DNA from: JBBRHH01 sp038222915
Lineage (GTDB): Bacteria; Planctomycetota; Phycisphaerae; Tepidisphaerales; Tepidisphaeraceae
Length of the DNA stretch: 8,935 bases
Assembly (NCBI GenBank): GCA_038222915.1
Contig: JBBRHH010000233.1
Location: forward strand, 1 to 8,935
Reading direction: 5' to 3'
In this document: positions 1-5,079 of the stretch, piece after piece
Numbering within the stretch: the stretch's first letter is position 1
Layout: each line of letters starts with the position of its first letter
Position numbers and translations under genes: made by a program
The notes under the pieces: generated by a model
The model's input: only the letters and a program-made list of their open reading frames with translations
Told to the model about the DNA's origin: nothing
The model's database searches: none

Positions 1-946
1 TCCAGGCGGAGGTGTTGGCGACGGTCAGTGCGGGAGTAATGCTGTTTCCCGGGTCCTGCTCGAGGTGGAAGGTGCCGCCCTTGCCGGCGGACGCGACGCG
101 GAAACCGAGGTTGTAGGTCCCGGTGCTCAGGACGTTGACGCTGTAATTGAGCCATTCGCCGGCTTTGACGAAGCCGACATCGTAGCCGGTGCCCAGTGAT
201 TCGATATCGACGCCGTTGGTGGTGCGATATTTGCCGCCGAGGTTCGTGGCTTCGGCGTCGTGGTAGGCGATGCCTTCGCCGCCGTTGTCGTAGTTTTCGG
301 CTTCGATGGTGGCGGTGCCGGAGGCAGGAATTGAGACGGCCGCCCCGGTGTAGGGTGTGCTCGTCGCGGGCGGCGGCGAAGCGGGGGCTGGTGCAAGGGA
401 GAAGCTGTCGAAATTGCCAACGAAGCCAGTAGCGCCATTGGTGTCGAGCACAAGACGGAGGATGTGCGTGCCGGCGCTGAGCTGGACGGTTTTGGTGACG
501 GTCTGCCAGGTTTGCCAGCCGCCGGTGTTAGCGATGGTGAAGGCGCTGGAGGTGTTATTGCCGGGGTCCTGCTCGAGGTGAAACGTTCCGCCGGCGCCGG
601 CGGAGCCGACGCGGAAACTTAGGCTGTAGGAGCCGGCCGTCGCGACGTTCACGCTGAAGTTCATCCATTCGCCGGCCTTGCCGTAGCTTACGTCGAAGCC
701 GCCGCTGTTCGTTTCGATGTCGACGCCTTCGGTTTTGCGGTAGGCGCCGCCGAGGTTTTGTGTATCGGTGTCGTGGTAAGCAATGCCTTCGCCGCCGGTG
801 TCGAAGTTTTCCGCCTGGATGGTGGTGAGGGCGGAGTTGGAGATGTTCAAGGGCTGGCCGCCGTTGAAACCGGCTGAGACGGCAAACAGCTTGCGCTGTT
901 CAAGCGATTCCATCGGCTGCGATAACATAAACTGCCTGGGGTACAT
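1..946 (-). CDS. Secreted protein with tandem CBM6-type carbohydrate-binding modules, 3' end beyond the window (partial)
   Basis: Reading the minus strand from the ATG at 946 gives 315 codons with no stop before the window edge. Residues 12-22 read MESLEQRKLFA, matching the planctomycete 'LEPR/LExR-x-L' N-terminal motif of exported proteins. Residues 43-185 form one CBM6-like beta-sandwich: IQAEN at 43-47, YHDT at 57-60, GEW at 92-94, FHLEQD at 122-127, a W-x-x-W pair at 144/147, and NFDSFSL at 178-184. A Pro/Ala/Ser linker (about 186-205) leads to a second copy from 214 (IEAENYD, YHDAEA, GEWLNY, FHLEQD), truncated at the edge. CBM6 modules bind polysaccharides such as xylan or beta-glucans, so the missing C-terminal part may be a glycoside hydrolase or more modules (inference). 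The start is chosen because GAAAAGGA lies 9 nt upstream; Met7 and Met12 are less likely alternatives. Codons are strongly C-ending (GGC, ACC, GCC), more so than in the neighbouring genes. Confidence 0.85.
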   Translation of the reverse strand, partial: MYPRQFMLSQPMESLEQRKLFAVSAGFNGGQPLNISNSALTTIQAENFDTGGEGIAYHDTDTQNLGGAYRKTEGVDIETNSGGFDVSYGKAGEWMNFSVNVATAGSYSLSFRVGSAGAGGTFHLEQDPGNNTSSAFTIANTGGWQTWQTVTKTVQLSAGTHILRLVLDTNGATGFVGNFDSFSLAPAPASPPPATSTPYTGAAVSIPASGTATIEAENYDNGGEGIAYHDAEATNLGGKYRTTNGVDIESLGTGYDVGFVKAGEWLNYSVNVLSTGTYNLGFRVASAGKGGTFHLEQDPGNSITPALTVANTSAW

Positions 947-955
947 GTAATTCGG

Positions 956-963
956 TCCTTTTC
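956..963 (-). promoter_or_regulatory. Ribosome binding site of the CBM6 protein gene
   Basis: On the minus strand GAAAAGGA is followed by a 9-nt spacer and then the ATG at 946. This fixes the upstream Met as the start rather than the two in-frame Met codons at 928 and 913. Confidence 0.55.
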
Positions 964-993
964 ACAAATTAGGCCGACAGTCGTGCTGCTGCG

Positions 994-999
994 ATTCTA
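994..999 (-). promoter_or_regulatory. Possible -10 box for the CBM6 protein gene
   Basis: TAGAAT on the minus strand matches the sigma-70 -10 consensus at five of six positions and would give a leader of about 40 nt. No good -35 hexamer sits 16-18 nt upstream (about TGATGC at 1017-1022). An activator or another sigma factor might therefore be needed, or the match may be chance. Confidence 0.25.
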
Positions 1000-1024
1000 T
1001 TGGCGACTTCCTGAGAGCATCATG

Positions 1025-1037
1025 AGCGTTTAACGCT
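1025..1037. promoter_or_regulatory. Operator-like palindrome AGCGTT-T-AACGCT
   Basis: Two perfect 6-bp inverted arms surround a single central base. The site lies just upstream of the -35 position expected for the minus-strand CBM6 gene promoter. That geometry fits a homodimeric transcription factor site better than an RNA hairpin, because there is no loop. The regulator is not identifiable here. Confidence 0.35.
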
Positions 1038-1041
1038 GCGA

Positions 1042-1067
1042 TTGGAGGGAGTGCATTTTCTCTCCAA
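1042..1067 (+). other. RNA hairpin candidate in the divergent intergenic region
   Basis: TTGGAGGGAG (1042-1051) can pair with the bases at 1058-1067 to give a 10-bp stem, including two G-U pairs, around a 6-nt loop. The G-U pairs become mismatches on the other strand, so folding favours a plus-strand transcript. No U-run follows, so it is not a typical intrinsic terminator. Confidence 0.3.
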
Positions 1068-1253
1068 ACCCTTCGTGGGGGTATTATGCACGACGAATCG
1101 GGCGAAAGGGAACCCACGGCATTCGGAAAAGGCTCTCCTGATATTCACCGACGCCGAGCCGGTGATTGTTCTGAGCTATTATGGGCGGCGCTCTTGAAAC
1201 GGCTGGAAGCCGATAAAATTGCATGTCTTACGTGATCTGCCAAGGGAGTTTCG

Positions 1254-1282
1254 TTGACACTTTGACGCAGCACTGCTAGTTT
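1254..1282 (+). promoter_or_regulatory. Sigma-70-type promoter for rnc
   Basis: A perfect -35 TTGACA (1254-1259) is followed by a 17-nt spacer and a -10 TAGTTT (1277-1282). An extended -10 TG at 1274-1275 compensates for the weaker -10. Transcription would begin near 1289, giving a leader of roughly 27 nt before the GTG start of rnc. Confidence 0.55.
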
Positions 1283-1315
1283 TCTTATGGGATGTCAGCA
1301 ATTTGAAGTAACAGC

Positions 1316-2065
1316 GTGAAGCCCGAAACGATTCAGCGTGCTGAGACCCTTCTCGGCCACTCCTTCCAGAACCCCCAGCTCCTCCAAGAGGCGCTGACGC
1401 ACGCCTCCATCGCCAACACTCGCCTGAAGAGCAATGAGCGGATGGAGTTCCTCGGCGACGCGGTATTGGACCTGATTATTTGTGAGGCGCTGTACCTGCG
1501 GTTTCCGGAGTATCTTGAAGGGGAATTGACCAAGATAAAATCGGCGGTTGTTTCGCGGCGCACCTGCGCGGACGTGTCGAATGAGACCGGACTGACCGAC
1601 CTATTGATCATTGGTAAAGGAGTGGGAAGTGGAAGCAGCGTGCCGTCATCGTTGGCGGCAGGCGTGTATGAGTCGATCGTGGCGGCGATTTATCTGGACG
1701 GTGGTTTTGATGTCGTTAAAGCGTACGTGCTTCGGACCATGACGCCGAAGATCGACCTGATTACGCTCAATACGCATCAGCAGAATTTCAAGGCCATCCT
1801 GCAAACGCACGCGCAGAAGATCATGAGCGCCACGCCGGCTTATGAATTGCTGGACGAGAAGGGGCCGGACCATAGCAAGTGTTTTGAGGTGTGTGTGTGT
1901 ATCGATGGGAAACGGTTTGATTCGGCTTGGGGGCCCAATAAGAAGATGGCGGAGCAAAAGGCGGCGCTTTTGGCGCTGGACGAGCTGGGGCTGATCACGG
2001 CGGATGAGATGACCGGGGCGCTGGCCGATTTAGCGCGGGCGGAACAAGGGGCGGGGGTAAAGTAG
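1316..2065 (+). CDS. rnc: Ribonuclease III
   Basis: Cytoplasmic double-strand-specific endoribonuclease that processes rRNA precursors and some mRNAs. The 249-residue product is slightly longer than E. coli RNase III (226). The RNase III domain covers about residues 5-150, with the signature NERMEFLGDAVL at 40-51 and ESIVAAIYLDGG at 119-130. The double-stranded RNA-binding domain spans about 156-226 and ends in the typical KKMAEQKAALLAL. By family comparison E41, D48 and E119 correspond to E. coli E38, D45 and E117. The position equivalent to D114 is Gly116 here, so one canonical metal ligand seems to be missing. The start is GTG: an in-frame TGA at 1304 leaves no room upstream and the next Met (43) is inside the signature. 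The Shine-Dalgarno is weak. A ykgJ-family gene follows after 5 nt, so the two are almost certainly co-transcribed. Confidence 0.95.
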   Translation: MKPETIQRAETLLGHSFQNPQLLQEALTHASIANTRLKSNERMEFLGDAVLDLIICEALYLRFPEYLEGELTKIKSAVVSRRTCADVSNETGLTDLLIIGKGVGSGSSVPSSLAAGVYESIVAAIYLDGGFDVVKAYVLRTMTPKIDLITLNTHQQNFKAILQTHAQKIMSATPAYELLDEKGPDHSKCFEVCVCIDGKRFDSAWGPNKKMAEQKAALLALDELGLITADEMTGALADLARAEQGAGVK

Positions 2066-2070
2066 ATTTG

Positions 2071-2550
2071 ATGGAGAAGAGCCTGCGCGAATGCGTGGAG
2101 GAGGCGGTCGGACGGCCGGATGTTTCGGCGGCGGTCTTGGGGATCTATACAGAACTTGCGAAGCAGATTGAAGTGCGACGGCCGATCTGCGTGATGTCGG
2201 GCAAGTGCTGCCGGTTTGAAGACTATGGACACCGGTTGTATGTGACGACGATGGAACTGGCGGCGTTCGTGGCGGGGTTGCGGGCCGGGAAATCGGATGA
2301 AGACGTGTCGCGGCTGATGGCCGAATGGGATGGGCTGGGATGTCCTTTTCAGGTCGCCAAAATGTGTGGGGTTCATGCGATTCGACCTTTTGGCTGTCGG
2401 GTGTTCTTTTGCGACTCGACAGCGACGCAGTGGCAGCACGACCAATATGAGCGGTTTCATGGACGACTGAGGGAACTGCACGATGAACTTGGGGTGGGGT
2501 ATTGGTATGTAGAATGGCGGGCGGGATTGCGCGAAGTGCTCGGGGCATGA
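2071..2550 (+). CDS. YkgJ family cysteine-cluster protein
   Basis: A 159-residue protein with the Cys arrangement of the CxxCxxCC/UPF0153 (YkgJ) family, which is thought to bind zinc or an iron-sulfur cluster but has no firmly established reaction. Visible Cys are C40, C46 and C47 (CVMSGKCC), C91 (GCPF), C99, C109 and C114, the last three in the diagnostic CGVHAIRPFGCRVFFC block. C8 lies outside the motif. There is no signal peptide or membrane segment, so it should be cytoplasmic. A TTG immediately upstream at 2068 is in frame, but ATG at 2071 is preferred. No clear Shine-Dalgarno lies at normal spacing, and the rnc stop is 5 nt away, so translational coupling to rnc is plausible. The family assignment is firm and the function is unknown. 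Confidence 0.85.
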   Translation: MEKSLRECVEEAVGRPDVSAAVLGIYTELAKQIEVRRPICVMSGKCCRFEDYGHRLYVTTMELAAFVAGLRAGKSDEDVSRLMAEWDGLGCPFQVAKMCGVHAIRPFGCRVFFCDSTATQWQHDQYERFHGRLRELHDELGVGYWYVEWRAGLREVLGA

Positions 2551-2570
2551 TTTAACGTCATTCGCTGTTG

Positions 2571-2599
2571 TTGGCGAAGTCTGCCTGGTCTCTTAGAAT
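2571..2599 (+). promoter_or_regulatory. Promoter for the membrane-protease gene cluster
   Basis: TTGGCG (2571-2576), a 17-nt spacer and TAGAAT (2594-2599) match sigma-70 consensus at four and five of six positions. The predicted start near 2606 leaves a very short leader running straight into the Shine-Dalgarno. This would let the downstream three genes be expressed apart from rnc-ykgJ. Confidence 0.5.
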
Positions 2600-2606
2600 G
2601 CAGGAC

Positions 2607-2613
2607 AAGGGAG
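2607..2613 (+). promoter_or_regulatory. Ribosome binding site that fixes a TTG start
   Basis: AAGGGAG is a strong Shine-Dalgarno placed 6 nt before TTG at 2620. It supports the rare TTG as the true start of the CPBP protease. The ATG at 2598 is out of frame. Confidence 0.65.
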
Positions 2614-2619
2614 ATCCGC

Positions 2620-3504
2620 TTGGAAGAGCCGGTGACGAACCCGTCGACGGAATTGGCGCGCATCGCCGACCCTTTGTCCATTGACGGACGCGTGGCAGAT
2701 GCGGGGGAATTGGGTAGGGCACTCTGTCATTATTGTGGCGCTCCGCTTGATCATCGATTTTATTTTTGCACGGCCTGTTCGACGCCGTTTCGAAATGTGG
2801 AGGAAGTGATTCCGCCACCAGCCCCTTTGTATCTAAGCGAAGGGGCGCTGATCCAGAAAAAGACGCCACAGGTGATCACGGTTTTCTGGACCTACTTTGG
2901 CGTACTGCTGTTTTCATTTATCGCCGCGCATTTTTTGTTTGGCGAAGATCGGCCCGAATTTCGGCTGTTGTTTGAGGTCGCGGCACTGGCGGTGACGACG
3001 TGTGTTGTCGGCGTCATCTATTGGCGATCGCTGGCGCCGCAGTTGAAGAAAGTCGGATTTTTTCGACGCGAAGCGTGGTACGCGATGGCGGCTCTCGCGC
3101 CGCTGCTTGGAATCAACTATCTTTACCACAGTTGGCTGTTCAGAATGCTCGCGAGTTCAAAGGATAGTCATCCGCATATCGATAAGCTGGAGATGGGACA
3201 GGCGGCGGTCGTGTTGCTCTTCTGCGCGTTTCCGGCGGTCACGGAAGAACTTGCTTTCAGAGGGCTGCTGCAACACTGGCTTTCGACGGCACTAAGGCCT
3301 TTCAGGGCGATCGTCATTGCTTCGGCGCTGTTTACGGCGATGCATTTCGTGACACAATTGCCTATCCTGAGCGCTCCGTATTTGTTTGCGGTGGGCTGTT
3401 TACTGGGTTGGGCGAAGTGGAAGACGGGCAGCCTGTATCCGTCGATGGTAATGCACTTCCTGCACAACCTGATCGTGATCGAGTGTTTCCATCTGATGCG
3501 GTAA
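2620..3504 (+). CDS. CPBP (CAAX/Abi-type) intramembrane metalloprotease with N-terminal zinc ribbon
   Basis: A 294-residue membrane protein. Residues 36-53 form a zinc ribbon (C36-x2-C39, C50-x2-C53), predicted cytoplasmic. About seven hydrophobic segments follow, roughly at 86-107, 114-136, 152-171, 193-212, 228-247, 249-266 and 274-291. The CPBP (Rce1-like) catalytic motifs are all present: EELAFR with E209, E210 and R214; FTAMH with F238 and H242; and H279-x3-N283. All expected catalytic residues are kept, so an active glutamate-dependent intramembrane protease is likely. Bacterial members process or cleave membrane-associated peptides and some serve in bacteriocin immunity, but the substrate here is unknown. 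The start is TTG, supported by a strong ribosome binding site. A GYF_2 membrane protein gene begins 4 nt after the stop, pointing to a shared transcript. Confidence 0.88.
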   Translation: MEEPVTNPSTELARIADPLSIDGRVADAGELGRALCHYCGAPLDHRFYFCTACSTPFRNVEEVIPPPAPLYLSEGALIQKKTPQVITVFWTYFGVLLFSFIAAHFLFGEDRPEFRLLFEVAALAVTTCVVGVIYWRSLAPQLKKVGFFRREAWYAMAALAPLLGINYLYHSWLFRMLASSKDSHPHIDKLEMGQAAVVLLFCAFPAVTEELAFRGLLQHWLSTALRPFRAIVIASALFTAMHFVTQLPILSAPYLFAVGCLLGWAKWKTGSLYPSMVMHFLHNLIVIECFHLMR

Positions 3505-3508
3505 TCGT

Positions 3509-4189
3509 ATGTTTGATTATTGGCTGGTCATGGCGATCATCGGCGGAGTATTCGGCGGCGTCTGCGCCGCCATTGCATCTGCCAAAGGGCGGCATATCTG
3601 GGGCTGGTTTTTTCTGGGGTTCTTTGTCGCGTTCATTGGTTTTGGATTCCTGGGAATCGTTCCACTCATTGTGATCTGCTGTATCGAGAATGTGAACGAT
3701 CAGAAGCAATACCGCTATCACCAGGAAATCGAAAATCGACGACTCCGTGAAATGCTCCGGCAGGAACGTCTGAAGCACGAGACATTTCGAGAGCATGCGC
3801 AGCGGCGGCTCGATGCTCATGACGTGCAGCTTGGGGTGGATACGAAGACCGTGTATCAACCGCAATTGGACGACGCGGGGCCCGCAGGCTATTTGCAAGC
3901 GCCATTGAATGGTCACCCACACGCGATCGGCGACCCAGGCGCATTGGTTCCGGCGCAGGTCATGCGTGTACAACCGCTGCACGGAATGGCAGCTGTGCCG
4001 CCGCCGCCAGTGGTGTGGTATTACGAGGCGGCTGGGCGCAGTGAAGGGCCGGTGCCGCTAGAAGCGGTGCGGGCGCTGATTTCGAGTGGGCGATTGCCGA
4101 TGACAACTCTGGTCTGGTCGGAAGATCTGACGGATTGGACGCCGGCCAACCAAGTGCCGCAATTCGCGGCCACCTATCGATCAACATGA
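3509..4189 (+). CDS. Two-pass membrane protein with C-terminal GYF_2 domain
   Basis: A 226-residue protein. Two hydrophobic segments near residues 5-27 and 31-59, rich in Gly and Phe, should anchor it as a hairpin in the membrane. Residues about 62-105 are highly charged (Arg, Glu, Gln) and helical in character, possibly a coiled coil. A Pro/Gly/Ala-rich flexible stretch (about 115-168) leads to a GYF_2 domain at 169-219 (VWYYEAAGRSEGPVPLEAV, then TLVWSEDLTDWTPA). GYF domains bind proline-rich peptides; the bacterial GYF_2 form usually sits on membrane proteins and is poorly studied. The ATG has no clear Shine-Dalgarno and lies 4 nt after the protease stop, so coupled translation is likely. 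A role as adaptor or scaffold for the neighbouring protease is inference. Confidence 0.8.
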   Translation: MFDYWLVMAIIGGVFGGVCAAIASAKGRHIWGWFFLGFFVAFIGFGFLGIVPLIVICCIENVNDQKQYRYHQEIENRRLREMLRQERLKHETFREHAQRRLDAHDVQLGVDTKTVYQPQLDDAGPAGYLQAPLNGHPHAIGDPGALVPAQVMRVQPLHGMAAVPPPPVVWYYEAAGRSEGPVPLEAVRALISSGRLPMTTLVWSEDLTDWTPANQVPQFAATYRST

Positions 4190-5079
4190 ACAAGAATACT
4201 CAGGGCACCATCGTCTTGGACGGCATGATCGAGGGGCGGCTTCCTTCCGACGCGAAGGCAGCGGAGACGGTGCGTCATTGGGTGGAATTCGCAAAATCGG
4301 TCAACCTGCACTTCAACTTCGAAGGCGATGGCGGGACTTTCAGTATTCTGGCGGACAACAAGCCTGTGGAGGTCTCCGCCATCGGGCCTGATCCTGTTGA
4401 GGTAATCAGTTCGGCGTTGGGCGAGGTGCTGAAGGCTTTCGCTCCTGGAGAACGGTCGGGTTTGTTCTCGACCTTACGAAGCGTCGAGTACAGGAAAGGG
4501 GAGGAAGTGCAGACCGTGTACGTGATCAAGCCGGCAGGGCCGGTGCAGGCGAAGCAGCGTACCGTGGCTTCTGAGACGGTTGCGCCTCCGGCGCCGGTGA
4601 GCGCTCGGGAACGATTTCGCGTGGGGGTCTATGCTGTGATCGCGGTACTGATTGTGTTTGGCATATCGGCGTTCTTTGTCGACTTTCAAAGCCTCTACCG
4701 AAACATGCGGCATCAGGCGGCAGGATTCAAGGCCGAGGAGATTGCCGTGGACGGATCAGGCTTTGAAAAATATTTTATGGTCGAAAAGAAACGCGTGAAC
4801 TCGGGCGGGGACGCCTTGATCCTGACGCTGCGCCGCACCGGGGAATTTCCATTAAGCGATGCGGATGTGAATAAGGCAACTACACAGCCTCTTACGGGGC
4901 GAATGACTTTGGAGGCGGTGGTAGGGGGATATTTGCACTGTGAGTCGTTTGAAGAGAAGGGTGCGTTTATCGACACGCGGGTGGTGCGCATCAGGGAACT
5001 TCGGACGCATGAGACGGTGGATGTTTCATTGCCGCTCAGCCGGGACCCGCGAACGGCGCGGGTGCTGCTCACCTATTGA
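4186..5079 (+). CDS. Unrecognised single-pass membrane protein
   Basis: A 297-residue protein I cannot place in a family. The N-terminal 115 residues look like a folded soluble domain. A Pro/Ala/Val-rich linker (about 116-140) follows, then one clear membrane helix at about 146-165 and a C-terminal domain of about 130 residues with many beta-prone stretches. With no signal peptide and Arg residues (R141, R143, R145) just before the helix, the N-terminal half is probably cytoplasmic and the C-terminal half outside. The ATG overlaps the previous stop as ATGA (4186-4189), a classic coupling arrangement. A longer version from ATG 4135 is in frame but would overlap the GYF_2 coding end by 55 nt, so it is rejected. 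The stop abuts the stop of the convergent hrpA fragment. Confidence 0.75.
   Translation: MNKNTQGTIVLDGMIEGRLPSDAKAAETVRHWVEFAKSVNLHFNFEGDGGTFSILADNKPVEVSAIGPDPVEVISSALGEVLKAFAPGERSGLFSTLRSVEYRKGEEVQTVYVIKPAGPVQAKQRTVASETVAPPAPVSARERFRVGVYAVIAVLIVFGISAFFVDFQSLYRNMRHQAAGFKAEEIAVDGSGFEKYFMVEKKRVNSGGDALILTLRRTGEFPLSDADVNKATTQPLTGRMTLEAVVGGYLHCESFEEKGAFIDTRVVRIRELRTHETVDVSLPLSRDPRTARVLLTY

Larger units (their letters stand above)
947..1315. other. Divergent intergenic region between the CBM6 gene and rnc
   Basis: These 369 bp lie between two divergently transcribed genes and hold no convincing gene. They contain the CBM6 gene's ribosome binding site and possible -10 box, the palindrome at 1025-1037, and the hairpin at 1042-1067. 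Two shorter inverted repeats follow: TCACCG/CGGTGA (1145-1150 and 1160-1165) and CGGCT/AGCCG (1200-1204 and 1208-1212). The rnc promoter is at 1254-1282. A 49-codon ORF at 1086-1235 on the plus strand has no recognisable domain and is not called. The amount of local secondary structure is more than I would expect of a plain spacer, but I recognise no known riboswitch or small RNA family. Confidence 0.5.

Noticed and set aside
1200..1212. CGGCT-GGA-AGCCG hairpin as an intrinsic terminator
   Set aside because: The stem is only 5 bp and no run of T follows on either strand.
1086..1235. 49-codon plus-strand ORF beginning with ATG after a G-rich stretch
   Set aside because: No recognisable domain, only a poor G-run as ribosome binding site, and it overlaps hairpins in a divergent intergenic region; chance is the simpler explanation.
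1889..1900. (GT)6 run in rnc as a phase-variation repeat
   Set aside because: It is short and encodes part of the double-stranded RNA-binding domain (VCVC), and the frame is intact on both sides.
1840..2481. 213-codon minus-strand ORF opposite rnc and the YkgJ gene
   Set aside because: It mirrors two confidently identified genes, and its product is an Arg/Pro/His-rich low-complexity sequence typical of a wrong frame.
2620..5079. Phage defence or bacteriocin-immunity system based on the CPBP (Abi) label
   Set aside because: No nuclease, toxin, sensor or bacteriocin gene is nearby and there are no signs of a mobile or defence island. The family name alone is not evidence.
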